Source of the DNA: Deltaproteobacteria bacterium
GTDB taxonomy: Bacteria; Myxococcota; JACPTQ01
DNA length: 64,000 nt
NCBI GenBank assembly: GCA_016192705.1
Contig: JACPTQ010000053.1
Coordinates: 62,001-126,000 of the forward strand
Direction of reading: 5' to 3'
Position 1 is the stretch's first letter; every line of letters begins with the position of its first letter. Both the position numbers and the translations under genes were made by a program. The notes beneath the pieces were generated by a model. It did not search any database, had not been told where the DNA came from, and saw only the letters and a list, made by a program, of their open reading frames with translations. Below are positions 9,840-18,817 of this stretch, in pieces.

Positions 9840-10865
9840 ATGAAAGTTCTATTGACGGGTGGTTCAGGATTCTTGGGTTCTCACATCGCACGCGAGCTAA
9901 CCGCCGCGGGGCATTCCGCACGACTTCTCCTTCGCGAAGGGAGTAAGCGCGACGGGCTCGTGGGGCTCACGTACGAGACGGCTCTCGGCGACATCCTCGA
10001 TCGCGCATCGCTTGACCGCGCGATGGACGGAGTCGACGCGGTGATACACACGGCCGGGCTCGTGAGCTTTCGCCGCAAAGCGAAGGCCGATCTCTTCCGT
10101 GTCAACGTCGACGGCACGCGCAACGTCCTCGCGGCCGCCCAGGCGCGTGGGATCCGCGTCGTGCACACCTCGTCGATTGCCGCGATCGGTGCAACCGAAT
10201 CCCCCAGCGTCCTGAACGAGGAGTCACCCTGGACGATCGGCGACTACGGCATCCACTACATCAACTCGAAGCGCCGCGGTGAAGAAGTCGTGCGCGAATT
10301 CGCTGAGCAGGGCGTTAACGCCGTCATCGTGAATCCTGGCACCATCCTCGGTCCCGGCGATGTGTACCTCACGAGCTCGCGCTTTGTGCTCGAATACCTG
10401 CGCGGTCGCAACACGTTCTATCCGGGCGGCGGCACATCGTTTTGCGATGTTCGCGAAGTTGCGCGCGCGCACGTCACGGCGCTCACGAAAGGCCGCACGG
10501 GCGAGCGTTACATTCTCGCCGGTCAAAACGTGACATATCGTGAAGCGCTCCAAACGTTTCACGCGCTCTCCGGCGCCCAGCGCCCGCGTCGGCTCCCCAA
10601 AGCGCTTGGTTTCGTCGCGGCCTTCTTCTGCGAAGCGGCGGCGCTTGTCGCTCGCCATCCGCTCGAGGATGTGACGTTCCCGTTCATTCGCTTCTCGTTC
10701 CTTTACCAGGCGTACGACGTCTCAAAAGCAGCCCGCGAGCTCGACTACGTCGTTCGCCCATTCGAAGAAACCGTGCGCGACACCATCCTCGACCATTTGA
10801 AACGCGGGCTGGCCAAGCCCACGACCCCGACGCTCCGCGCCTATCTCGAGCCGCAACCCAACTGA
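9840..10865 (+). CDS. NAD(P)-dependent epimerase/dehydratase-like SDR oxidoreductase
   Basis: The 341-residue extended SDR has an N-terminal Rossmann motif 'LLTGGSGFLGSHIAREL', 'VDAVIHTAGLVSF', and catalytic Tyr/Lys in 'YGIHYINSKRRGEE'. The overall pattern resembles dihydroflavonol-4-reductase/3-beta-hydroxysteroid dehydrogenase-like family members. The substrate cannot be told from sequence. A good SD (AAAGGAGAG) precedes ATG 9840, and the gap to the arsR-like gene is 12 bp, so its expression should follow that repressor. The pair may respond to a small organic ligand or to redox stress; this is inference. Confidence 0.88.
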   Translation: MKVLLTGGSGFLGSHIARELTAAGHSARLLLREGSKRDGLVGLTYETALGDILDRASLDRAMDGVDAVIHTAGLVSFRRKAKADLFRVNVDGTRNVLAAAQARGIRVVHTSSIAAIGATESPSVLNEESPWTIGDYGIHYINSKRRGEEVVREFAEQGVNAVIVNPGTILGPGDVYLTSSRFVLEYLRGRNTFYPGGGTSFCDVREVARAHVTALTKGRTGERYILAGQNVTYREALQTFHALSGAQRPRRLPKALGFVAAFFCEAAALVARHPLEDVTFPFIRFSFLYQAYDVSKAARELDYVVRPFEETVRDTILDHLKRGLAKPTTPTLRAYLEPQPN

Positions 10866-10974
10866 CGTGCGTTTCTTGGCGAGCCACCGGGTGGCGACAG
10901 TCGTCCTCGCACGTAAACTTTTCGATCGCGTCTCTGCTTTTCGCGGTTTCCGCGTGCAAAACAAGTCTCTCACC

Positions 10975-11003
10975 TTGACGTCCTCCGGCATCGCAATTAA
11001 AAG
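10975..11003 (+). promoter_or_regulatory. Candidate promoter of the TPP-enzyme/SDR pair
   Basis: TTGACG (10975-10980) and TAAAAG (10998-11003) are separated by 17 bp in the 204-bp gap before ATG 11070. No other structure was seen there apart from a short GCCAC/GTGGC hairpin at 10883-10895, which lacks a T-run. Confidence 0.4.
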
Positions 11004-11069
11004 CGGGGCCGTGAAATCAGCGCGAATACCGACCAACAAAACTCAGCAAGACAACCTCGTGGTGAAAAA

Positions 11070-12890
11070 ATGATGCGCGTCGCGGACTACATCGCCAAAT
11101 TCCTTTACGACCACGGTGTTCGCCAAGTCTTCCTCATCACGGGCGGTGGCGCGATGCACCTCAACGACGCGTTCGGGCGCCAACCTGGGCTTTCGTACAC
11201 GTGCAACCACCACGAGCAGGCGTGCGCGATTGCCGCCGAAGGGTACTACCGCGCATCGGGCCGAATGGCGGCCGTGCAGGTGACGAGCGGACCGGGCGGC
11301 ACAAACACGTTGACCGGTGTTTACGGCCAATGGACCGACTCGATTCCCGCCCTTTACATCTCGGGACAAGTGAAACAAGAAACGACGGTCGAATGCTGCC
11401 GGGAGCTCGGACTTCGGCAACTCGGCGACCAAGAGGCAACAATCGTCGACATCGTTCGACCGGTCACGAAGTACGCCGCCATCGTGAAATCGGCGCGCTC
11501 CATTCGCGCGCATCTCGAGAAGGCGTTCCACGAGGCGACTACGGGACGCATGGGTCCGGTTTGGCTCGACGTGCCGCTCGACATCCAGGGCGCACCGATA
11601 GCCGACGCAGCAGCGCTTCCGGGGTTTCATGCCGCATCGGGGACGTTTGATCGGGGTGCCATGAACGAGCGCGTCGAAGATCTCGTCGCTGCGCTCGCTA
11701 AAAGCCAACGCCCCGTCATCGTCGCGGGACACGGGGTTCGGCTTGCGCACGCCGAGTCCGAGCTCGCCGCCGTTATCGACCGACTCAAGATTCCCGTCAT
11801 CTGCTCGCTTAACGGGTACGACCTCGTCCCGACCGACCACCCCTCGTTTATCGGCCGCCCGGGAACCATCGGCACACGCGCTGGGAATTTCGCGCTCCAA
11901 AACGCCGACCTTCTCCTTTGCCTCGGGACCCGCAACAACATTCGCCAGGTGAGCTACACGTGGGGCGCTTTCGCGCGCGCAGCTTTGAAAGTGGTTGTCG
12001 ACATCGACGCGGCCGAACTCAACAAGCCAACGGTTCGGCCCGACCTCGCCATTCACGCCGATGCTGGCGATTTTTTGCGCGCGCTGCTGGGCCGACTCGA
12101 TGGCGTCAGCTTTCCCGCATGGGGCGGCTGGCTCGAGTGGTGTCAGGCGCGGCGAAACCGCTACCCCGTGCTTCGTGACCAGCCACAGCACGACGGGCGC
12201 GTCCATCCGTATGTTTTCATCGACACGTTAACCCGCGCGCTTCCCGAAGGCGCCACGCTCGTTTCGGGCGACGGCACCGCGAGCGTTGCGCTGTTCCAGG
12301 CGGGATTCGTCAAGCGAGGACAACGCGTGTTCTGCAATTCGGGGTGTGCGGCGATGGGGTACGATCTACCAGCCGCTATCGGTGCGGCCGTCGCGCTTGG
12401 CGGACGCGATGTCGTTTGCCTCGCGGGCGATGGAAGTCTTCAGCTCAACATTCAAGAGCTGCAGACCGTCGCGCACCATCGCTTACCGATCAAGTTGTTC
12501 GTTTTGTCGAATCAGGGATATCAGTCGATTCGCCAAACACAAGAGACGTATTTCGGGAAGTTCGTCGGCTGCAGCGAGGAGAGCGGATTGTCGTTCCCCA
12601 ACATCGAGCGCCTCGCAACGGCGTATGGCCTGCCGACCGCGGTGATTGAACGACCCGAAAAACTCGACGATCAAGTGCGTGCGGTGTTGTCGCGTCCCGG
12701 CCCGGTCGTTTGCGATGTGCGACTCGACGTCGACTACCTGTTCAACCCAAAGCTGTCGTCGGAACGAAAGCCCGATGGGCGCATGGTTTCAAAGCCGCTT
12801 GAGGATCTATCGCCACTCTTGCCGCGCGATGAATTTGCGACCAACATGCTCATTCCCCCGTGGGAACCGGGTAACGAAGTCCCCAAATGA
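11070..12890 (+). CDS. Thiamine-pyrophosphate-dependent enzyme, acetolactate-synthase-like
   Basis: The 606-residue protein has the three-domain layout of the acetolactate synthase/benzoylformate decarboxylase family. The N-terminal PYR domain has the activating Glu in 'CNHHEQACAIAAEGY'. A central Rossmann-like domain contains 'RPVIVAGHGVR'. The C-terminal PP domain has the TPP/Mg motif 'GDGSLQLNIQELQTV...NQGYQSIR'. The following SDR gene overlaps by 4 bp. Similar enzymes linked to SDRs are found in surface-sugar gene clusters, but no glycosyltransferase lies nearby, so the true reaction stays open. Classical acetolactate synthase is unlikely because no small regulatory subunit is present. 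Confidence 0.85.
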   Translation: MMRVADYIAKFLYDHGVRQVFLITGGGAMHLNDAFGRQPGLSYTCNHHEQACAIAAEGYYRASGRMAAVQVTSGPGGTNTLTGVYGQWTDSIPALYISGQVKQETTVECCRELGLRQLGDQEATIVDIVRPVTKYAAIVKSARSIRAHLEKAFHEATTGRMGPVWLDVPLDIQGAPIADAAALPGFHAASGTFDRGAMNERVEDLVAALAKSQRPVIVAGHGVRLAHAESELAAVIDRLKIPVICSLNGYDLVPTDHPSFIGRPGTIGTRAGNFALQNADLLLCLGTRNNIRQVSYTWGAFARAALKVVVDIDAAELNKPTVRPDLAIHADAGDFLRALLGRLDGVSFPAWGGWLEWCQARRNRYPVLRDQPQHDGRVHPYVFIDTLTRALPEGATLVSGDGTASVALFQAGFVKRGQRVFCNSGCAAMGYDLPAAIGAAVALGGRDVVCLAGDGSLQLNIQELQTVAHHRLPIKLFVLSNQGYQSIRQTQETYFGKFVGCSEESGLSFPNIERLATAYGLPTAVIERPEKLDDQVRAVLSRPGPVVCDVRLDVDYLFNPKLSSERKPDGRMVSKPLEDLSPLLPRDEFATNMLIPPWEPGNEVPK

Positions 12891-13555
12891 AAGGCCGAAC
12901 GGCACTCGTTACAGGCGGTTCCCGCGGGATCGGCGCGGCCATAGCCGGGGTCTTTGAACGCAACGGGGCGCGGGTCATCGCGCCGACGCGCGAGCAGCTC
13001 GACCTCGCGTCTGACACGTCGATCGATGACTACATCGAGTCGCTGAGGGAGCCGGTCGACATTCTTGTTAACAACGCAGGCATCAATCGCCTCGGCGCGT
13101 TGGACGAAATCGGCCACGACGATTTTCGTGAAGTGTTGCAAATCAACCTGATGTCCGCGCTCCGATTGATTCGCGGAATCGCCCGCGGGATGCAGAGCCG
13201 GCGCTACGGGCGCATTGTGAACGTGAGCTCTGTGTGGGCTTTCGTTTCGCGGCTCAGGCGGATCACTTACGCGGCGAGTAAAGCAGGGCTCGACGGACTG
13301 ACGCGCGCGGTCGCCCTCGAGCTCGCACCCAACGGCATACTCGTTAACAGCGTTGCGCCAGGGTACGTCGACACCGAGCTGACTCGAAAAAACAACGCGC
13401 CCGAAGAGATCGCCGTTTTTAAATCGCAAATTCCTGTGGGGCGCCTTGCGGCTCCAGAGGAGATTGCGGAGGCTGTCGCGTTCTTATGTTCAGCGCGAAA
13501 TACGTACATGACCGGGCAAACGCTCATCGTCGATGGCGGGTATGTCTGCAAATAA
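12887..13555 (+). CDS. Short-chain dehydrogenase/reductase
   Basis: The 222-residue classical SDR has the cofactor motif 'TGGSRGIGAAIAG', 'NNAG', the catalytic Ser in 'VNVSSVWAF', and the catalytic 'YAASK' with 'NSVAPGYVDTELT'. It closely resembles FabG-type reductases. The start codon overlaps the stop of the TPP enzyme (ATGA), implying coupled translation and a shared pathway, perhaps reducing the keto product of the TPP enzyme. It is convergent with the EamA permease 15 bp downstream; no terminator hairpin is visible between them. Confidence 0.88.
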   Translation: MKGRTALVTGGSRGIGAAIAGVFERNGARVIAPTREQLDLASDTSIDDYIESLREPVDILVNNAGINRLGALDEIGHDDFREVLQINLMSALRLIRGIARGMQSRRYGRIVNVSSVWAFVSRLRRITYAASKAGLDGLTRAVALELAPNGILVNSVAPGYVDTELTRKNNAPEEIAVFKSQIPVGRLAAPEEIAEAVAFLCSARNTYMTGQTLIVDGGYVCK

Positions 13556-13570
13556 TCTTTGATCGAATCG

Positions 13571-14446
13571 TCAACCGGCCCGATTGCCCTCGAAACCGAT
13601 TCGTGCGCGGCGCCCAATAATCCCGGACGCGAGCGCAACCCCCGCGAGGATGACAGCTGCCGCAAGGAGGGTTCGCACCGTGATGGGTGAGTCGCGAAAC
13701 ACCCACGCGGCGAAAGAACCGATGACGGGCTGAAGGAGCACATAAACCGCCACGACCGACGCCGTCACTGTCTTGAGTGCGTAGGCGTTGAGCCAGAATC
13801 CCACGATCGTTGGCCCAACAAGAATATACGCCAGTGAGGCCCACGCCCAGACGGGGAGCGAAGTCCACGCGACATCAAGAACCGCCGGCGCCGTGAAGGG
13901 AAGCGCCTCGATCGCACCAAAGATGTACGCCCAGGCGACCACCGGCAGCGCGCCGAGCCGCGCGATGAGTGGGCGCGAGAACACGAGGTACGCGCTATAG
14001 AACGGTGAGTTGCACAGAAGCAAAAGGCTCCCGACGGTTTCGGTATTCGAAAAATCGAGTCTCTCTGCGCGAACAAGCACCGCGGCCCCGAGGAAGGCGA
14101 CGACGATGCCAATGACTTGTGCGCGTCGCGGCCGCTCGTGTCGAAACGCGGTCGAGATGATGAGCGTTGAGACTGGAATAATGACCGCAAGAATCGCGGC
14201 GTTCACGGGGCCTGCGCGGAGCAGTCCCTCGGCAAAAAAAATCTGGTTGAGCGCAATTCCCGATAGCCCAAGAAGGGCAAGGGCGAGCAAGTCGCGCGCG
14301 GCGGGAAGCGGACGCGTCAACACACCCGCGAACACCAGAAGAATGGGGGCACCCAGGAGCATTCGAAAACCAACGAGGGCGAGAGGGCTCATCTTGTGGA
14401 GAACGGCGTCGCCAAAGACTGGGAACAGTCCAAACACGAGCTGCAC
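13571..14446 (-). CDS. EamA/DMT-family permease
   Basis: The 291-residue hydrophobic protein has about ten predicted transmembrane helices arranged as two EamA repeats, for example 'PLALVGFRMLLGAPILLVFA' in the first half and 'GPTIVGFWLNAYALKTVTAS' in the second. The end 'VLLQPVIGSFAAWVFRDSPI' is typical of the drug/metabolite transporter superfamily. It probably exports a small metabolite at the inner membrane. Start GTG 14446 is uncertain: the frame remains open for about 15 codons upstream without an ATG, and the first helix may begin slightly earlier. Confidence 0.85.
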   Translation of the reverse strand: MQLVFGLFPVFGDAVLHKMSPLALVGFRMLLGAPILLVFAGVLTRPLPAARDLLALALLGLSGIALNQIFFAEGLLRAGPVNAAILAVIIPVSTLIISTAFRHERPRRAQVIGIVVAFLGAAVLVRAERLDFSNTETVGSLLLLCNSPFYSAYLVFSRPLIARLGALPVVAWAYIFGAIEALPFTAPAVLDVAWTSLPVWAWASLAYILVGPTIVGFWLNAYALKTVTASVVAVYVLLQPVIGSFAAWVFRDSPITVRTLLAAAVILAGVALASGIIGRRARIGFEGNRAG

Positions 14447-14499
14447 GCCAACCAGCGCGATGTGGTCGAGGACCGGTCGGCTGTGGGCGCGATCTAAAA

Positions 14500-14997
14500 C
14501 TAGACGGACCAGACAGAGAGGAGCTTCTCTTTGAAGGTCGCAAACTCCTCGCGAACTTCGGGGCGCTTCACAAGCTCCATGACTTTCGCATTCACCGCCG
14601 TCAAGCGTGCGTGGAGCGTGTACGCGAGCGTGCGGTACATTTTGTAACAGATGAGATCGTCACCATCGAGGAGGCGCGTAAACTCTTGCCGCGACAGGCG
14701 CCTGAGCTCAACCGCATCAACAGCGTACGCCGACGCGCTTCGCGGCTCCTCAGCGAGCAGGCTCATCTCGCCGAAAATCTCGCCATCGCCCAGCGTCGCA
14801 ATTTCGCGCTCGGCGCCGCCCCCGTCCTTCTTTCGAATCGACACGCGGCCCCTCTGTACAATGTACAGCGCATCGCCCGGGTCGCCGTCCGCGAAAATCT
14901 TCTGACCGGCCGCGACTTTGAGCGACGACGTCCGCGTCCAAAGCTCCTCACGCTCGGCCGGGCTGAGATGTCTAAAGATTGGCGCTTCTTTCGTCAT
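14500..14997 (-). CDS. Cyclic-nucleotide-binding-domain protein
   Basis: The 165-residue protein is a single cNMP-binding beta-roll. It contains 'GDPGDALYIVQRGRVSI' and the phosphate-binding cassette 'FGEMSLLAEEPRSASAYA', whose Glu and Arg fit nucleotide contact. There is no C-terminal helix-turn-helix, only a helical tail, so it is a signalling or interaction module rather than a Crp-type regulator. ATG 14997 follows a strong GAGGGAGG Shine-Dalgarno; the longer frame was rejected. The stop of the glutamate dehydrogenase gene is 13 bp upstream, so the two may be co-transcribed. Confidence 0.87.
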   Translation of the reverse strand: MTKEAPIFRHLSPAEREELWTRTSSLKVAAGQKIFADGDPGDALYIVQRGRVSIRKKDGGGAEREIATLGDGEIFGEMSLLAEEPRSASAYAVDAVELRRLSRQEFTRLLDGDDLICYKMYRTLAYTLHARLTAVNAKVMELVKRPEVREEFATFKEKLLSVWSV

Positions 14998-15010
14998 TGC
15001 GTTTCCTCCC

Positions 15011-16243
15011 TCAAAGCCCTCGCAAAACCGTTGCCTTTCCGACACGCCCGATCGCCACGATGAACGCCGCCGTCCGAAGCGATACTTTACGCTCAGTCGC
15101 AATCCGATGCACCCTGGCAAACGAATCCCGCATAATGCGATCGAGCTCGCCGTTCACCTTCTCTTCGTCCCACGTAAAGTTCTGAAGGTTCTGCACCCAC
15201 TCAAAATACGACACCGTCACGCCCCCCGCGTTCGCGTAAATGTCCGGCACCACCGGGATTCCACGCTTCTCAAAGACTTCGTCCGCCTCGGGTGTCGTCG
15301 GCCCATTCGCCGCTTCGACGATAACCTTCGCCCGCACGTCGCCCGCATTCGCCTTTGTGAGCACACCGCCCAGCGCCGCCGGCACCAGCACATCGCACTC
15401 CAGCGTCAACAGTTTCTCATTCGCGATCGTTTCGCCATCACCGCATCCCTTGAGCGACCCGCGATTCTTTTTCGCGTACTCAACGAGCTTCGGCACATCG
15501 AGCCCGCGCGCGTTCCAATATCCGCCGTCGACATCCGACACCGCGATCACCTTGCCGCCCGCCTCGTGGACGAGCCGCGCCGTGTGTAGCCCCACGTTCC
15601 CAAATCCCTGGATGACAAACGTCGAATCCGCGATCTTCCTTCCCACCGTTTTCAAAAACTCTTCCGTCGCAACGCGCACGCCGCGTCCCGTCGCCGCTTC
15701 GCGCCCCTTTGACCCGAACAGGTCGACTGGCTTTCCCGTCACGACCGCCGGCGAAAACCCGTGGTACTTCGAGTATTGGTCCATGATCCACGCCATCACC
15801 TGCGGATTCGTGTTGACGTCGGGCGCCGGAATGTCGATCTGCGGCCCGATCACGTCGTGGATGCTGTCGATGAATTTTCGCGTGAGCGCCTGCAACTCTT
15901 TTTCCGAGAGCTTTCGTGGGTCGACCGAAATCCCGCCCTTCGCCCCACCATACGGAAGATTCACAACCGCCGTCTTCCACGTCATCAGCGACGCGAGCGA
16001 CTTCACTTCATCTGGGTTGACCTCGGGGTGAAACCGAAGCCCACCCTTCATCGGCCCGCGCGAATTGTCGTGCTGCACGCGATACCCGAGAAACACCCCC
16101 ACTTCCCCGTTGTCGAGCTCAATCGCAACCTGCGCCTTCACCTCGCGCACGGGCTCCATCAAGAGCCGCTCGATCCGCTGCCCGATGTCCATGATCCGCG
16201 CGGCCTTCAGGAAATAATGGTTGGTGTCTTCAGCGGCGTTCAT
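15011..16243 (-). CDS. Glu/Leu/Phe/Val dehydrogenase family protein (glutamate dehydrogenase)
   Basis: The 410-residue enzyme catalyses NAD(P)-dependent oxidative deamination of an amino acid, most likely glutamate. The substrate loop 'RGPMKGGLRFHP', catalytic Lys in 'LPYGGAKGGI' and Asp in 'IPAPDVNT' are intact. The nucleotide-binding Rossmann motif is 'VIQGFGNVGLHTA' and the C-terminal family motif is 'ANAGGVTVSYFEWVQN'. ATG 16243 overlaps the stop of the PHP gene by 4 bp (ATGA), indicating translational coupling with an RGG-rich PHP protein, which is an unusual partner. Cofactor preference was not resolved. Confidence 0.95.
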   Translation of the reverse strand: MNAAEDTNHYFLKAARIMDIGQRIERLLMEPVREVKAQVAIELDNGEVGVFLGYRVQHDNSRGPMKGGLRFHPEVNPDEVKSLASLMTWKTAVVNLPYGGAKGGISVDPRKLSEKELQALTRKFIDSIHDVIGPQIDIPAPDVNTNPQVMAWIMDQYSKYHGFSPAVVTGKPVDLFGSKGREAATGRGVRVATEEFLKTVGRKIADSTFVIQGFGNVGLHTARLVHEAGGKVIAVSDVDGGYWNARGLDVPKLVEYAKKNRGSLKGCGDGETIANEKLLTLECDVLVPAALGGVLTKANAGDVRAKVIVEAANGPTTPEADEVFEKRGIPVVPDIYANAGGVTVSYFEWVQNLQNFTWDEEKVNGELDRIMRDSFARVHRIATERKVSLRTAAFIVAIGRVGKATVLRGL

Positions 16244-17541
16244 CGATTCCCCTTCCCATCGTGTTCGTCTTCCTCGACGTCCTTCGGCAGGCCTTCCCAC
16301 TTCGGCTTCGGCGGCTCGCGATCGCCCGAACTCCCGCGTCCACTCCCACCGCCGCCGCCCCCGCCGCGCCCACGGTTCCCACGACCACTTCCGCGCGTCC
16401 GGTCGCCCGGCGCCGCCTTCAAGAGATTCCCAAACTCATCGCGCACCTCGCCGCGCGCCGTTCCCTCGCGTCCGCTGTTTCGCGCATCCCACACATCGTA
16501 ACGAAGCCCCTGACGATCGACGTCTTCATGCGAAGGCGGAAGTTTTGACCACGGCCGAAGCTCGGTCTGCGATGTCGGCCGCCCGTCCGCGCCGACACCC
16601 GTGTAAACAGGCAACGGCTCGTCATCGCCGGGAATCGCGACGTTGCCAACATTGTCGTCGACAAACGCAGGCGCACGGTCGCCGTTGTGAGTCCACCGGT
16701 CTCGATCGCGCCCGCGCCCACCGCCGCCACCACCACCGCCTCGGCCACGGCCGCCACCACGCCCACCATATCGCCCATCGCGATCATCTCGACGCCCGCG
16801 GTCACGTCCCCCGCGCCCGCGCCCACCGCCGCCATCGCGCCGCCGCGAATCCCCGCGCCGCCCACGAAAAGAGCGCGGCTCGCGATCCGGCCCGTTCACA
16901 ACACCGCCCACCTCAACCGCCCACGTCTCGCCGCCCTTCACGGCCTGAATGAGCTCGGACTCGCTCGAAACCGCCGCCTTAAACAGCGTCACGGCTCCAC
17001 CCACTTCACCTGCCGCGAGCGCCCCACTTCCGCCCACCCGCGACAACTCGAGATTGACCGCCGCCTCAAGCGCCAGCGTGTTCTCTTCCGGCTTGAGCCG
17101 CCCATTCACAACTTCGACCGCATCGACGCCCGACAGCGCAAAGAGGAAATCGCCCAGCGGATATTTCGCCTCGCGCGCGTACGGGTGCGCCGCGATGACA
17201 AGCCCGCCTAGAGCCGCGAACCACTTCGTCACGGCCGCCGCCGCGGGAACTTCGTCCGCGCCCTTCCACCCCGCATTCGCGAGCGCGTTCGGGTCTGGCA
17301 AGAAGCACAAAAAATGTCCGCGGTCGGTTTCGACCTCGACCCCCACGAGCGCCGTCACGCCCTCCTCGCGACCGAGAGCCCGCAGCTCGTCAACATACGC
17401 CGCGGTCACGTTCACCCCACGGTCCGTAAAACAAATCGCCCCGAGACCAAGCGCCTTGGCTCGCTGCAGCGCCTCGCGCGCCGACAAAGTTGCCCCTTCA
17501 GTTGCCGTCGAATGGCAATGCACATCAACTAACACTCGCAT
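16240..17541 (-). CDS. PHP-like metal hydrolase domain with RGG-rich low-complexity tail
   Basis: The first 215 or so residues form a PHP-type fold: 'VDVHCHSTATEG' (HxH motif), 'AICFTDRGVNVTAAY', 'VIAAHPYARE' and 'VEVVNGRLK'. The second motif reads TDRG where TDH is usual, so one metal ligand may be missing. The remaining half is low complexity: one Arg/Gly/Asp-rich block, a spacer with 'DVWDARNSGREG', and a second Gly/Arg block, both with RGG-like units. RGG boxes typically bind RNA and can drive condensate formation. The gene is coupled to the dehydrogenase downstream. SD AGAGGG precedes ATG 17541. Confidence 0.75.
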   Translation of the reverse strand: MRVLVDVHCHSTATEGATLSAREALQRAKALGLGAICFTDRGVNVTAAYVDELRALGREEGVTALVGVEVETDRGHFLCFLPDPNALANAGWKGADEVPAAAAVTKWFAALGGLVIAAHPYAREAKYPLGDFLFALSGVDAVEVVNGRLKPEENTLALEAAVNLELSRVGGSGALAAGEVGGAVTLFKAAVSSESELIQAVKGGETWAVEVGGVVNGPDREPRSFRGRRGDSRRRDGGGGRGRGGRDRGRRDDRDGRYGGRGGGRGRGGGGGGGGRGRDRDRWTHNGDRAPAFVDDNVGNVAIPGDDEPLPVYTGVGADGRPTSQTELRPWSKLPPSHEDVDRQGLRYDVWDARNSGREGTARGEVRDEFGNLLKAAPGDRTRGSGRGNRGRGGGGGGGSGRGSSGDREPPKPKWEGLPKDVEEDEHDGKGNR

Positions 17542-17597
17542 ACCCTCTTTCTTTAATGCTCAGGCGCGCGCCGGAAGAGAAGACGTCTTCGCAGTGC

Positions 17598-17792
17598 TTA
17601 CGCCTCTTGGTAAAAGATCGTGATGGTCAAACAATGAAACTCGCGATCGGAACTCTGGGTCACGACCTTTTCGACGATGCGAAACCCCGGATTCTGCCGA
17701 ATCCAGCGCGTCACAACGTCGCCCAGTTCCTCGCGTTCCTTGGCCTTTGTGGCCGAGAAAACCCTGACTCCCGAAACCCTTTCTCCACCCAC
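17598..17792 (-). CDS. Small conserved-looking protein of unknown function
   Basis: A 64-residue product starts at GTG 17792 after a GGGGGAGGA Shine-Dalgarno. After a short leader it reads 'VRVFSATKAKEREELGDVV' and ends 'SDREFHCLTITIFYQEA', a coherent alpha/beta pattern with codon use like its neighbours. It lies 56 bp upstream of the PHP gene on the same strand. I do not recognise the family. A longer in-frame version starting near 17930 would add a hydrophobic leader, but without support. Confidence 0.5.
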   Translation of the reverse strand: MGGERVSGVRVFSATKAKEREELGDVVTRWIRQNPGFRIVEKVVTQSSDREFHCLTITIFYQEA

Positions 17793-17988
17793 TCCGCTAT
17801 CCTCCCCCTGCGAAGCCGATACCCAAAGCGATTTGGCTTGAGACGTGCGGCTTCTGGCATGAGTTACGAAAAACCGAATTAAAAGTAGCCCAGCGCCGTC
17901 AACAATGTCAACAACATCGCTCGCCAACAAAACGATTGACGATTTACGTCGCCATCACCATAATAATTGTTTCTCGAGAGGCAGCAGC

Positions 17989-18765
17989 GTGAACGACCAA
18001 CGACGAGAAAAGAAGAAAACGAGATCTGGGCGCATTGCGTGGGCGGTTGCGGTTGGGCTTCTGGGATTCGTAATCGGGTGCGACGGCAGCGGAGCGCCAG
18101 CCCAAGGCGCGGGCGATGCGAGCGTTCCCCCAACAACGGGCATCGACGCAGGCGCACCGGTTGACGCGGGACTACCTTTCGTGTCGAGCGGATGCCCGGC
18201 GCCGCGCGGGGTTACGCCAAGTGACGCACCATCGGGATATCTGCCCGCACAAACAGTCGGCCTCATTCGCGCGATCGACGGCGACACAGCCGAGTTCGGG
18301 ACGCAGACCATTCCATCGCAGAAAGTTCGGTTCCTCTTCGTCGATACCGAGGAATCGTACGGCCCCGAAACAACAACGTTCGGCCAAGAGTCGGGCGCGC
18401 GCATCCGCGATTACTTGAGCGGCGCGGGGACCATCGTTATTCGCGTTCGCGAAGATCGCTCACACCCCGGGCAGCCTAACCTCGACCCTTACGACCGCTG
18501 GCTCTCGCTCGTCTTCGTCGACGGCGACTTATTCGAAACGCGGATTATCCGCGAGGGGCTCTCTGCGTATTACACGCAGTTCGGATGCGCTCCCGAGCCC
18601 GTCCACTCGGCGCTCCTTTACGCGGAAGCCGAGGCGCGCGCGAACAAGCGTGGAATTTGGCGTGACGGGCACCCAACCGACTATCGCCGCGTTTTCGAGC
18701 GATGGATCGGCTCGTCGACTTGCCGGCCCAACCCATACGAAAACGAACCGTACTGTCGCCGCTGA
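17989..18765 (+). CDS. Staphylococcal-nuclease-like (TNase) lipoprotein
   Basis: The 258-residue protein begins with a basic segment, a hydrophobic stretch and a lipobox 'GFVIGC', then an Ala/Gly/Asp-rich linker typical of the other lipoproteins here. The C-terminal domain is an SNase fold: 'IRAIDGDTAEF' (metal Asp), 'KVRFLFVDTEES' (catalytic Arg, Asp and Glu), 'YDRWLSLVFVDG' (second catalytic Arg), then 'AEARANKRGIW'. All key catalytic positions appear intact, so calcium-dependent extracellular or periplasmic DNase/RNase activity is likely. GTG 17989 was chosen for its GAGAGGCAGC SD and because it begins just before the signal peptide. A nutrient-scavenging or predatory role would be plausible. 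Confidence 0.85.
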   Translation: MNDQRREKKKTRSGRIAWAVAVGLLGFVIGCDGSGAPAQGAGDASVPPTTGIDAGAPVDAGLPFVSSGCPAPRGVTPSDAPSGYLPAQTVGLIRAIDGDTAEFGTQTIPSQKVRFLFVDTEESYGPETTTFGQESGARIRDYLSGAGTIVIRVREDRSHPGQPNLDPYDRWLSLVFVDGDLFETRIIREGLSAYYTQFGCAPEPVHSALLYAEAEARANKRGIWRDGHPTDYRRVFERWIGSSTCRPNPYENEPYCRR

Positions 18766-18817
18766 TCCCGCGATAAGGGCCCATCTGCTGCGTAATCCGG
18801 CGGTTTAGAGGTCGACG

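Noticed and set aside
10867-11073. A 68-codon frame before the TPP-enzyme gene
   Set aside because: It has no SD, no recognisable pattern, and overlaps the likely promoter of the next gene.
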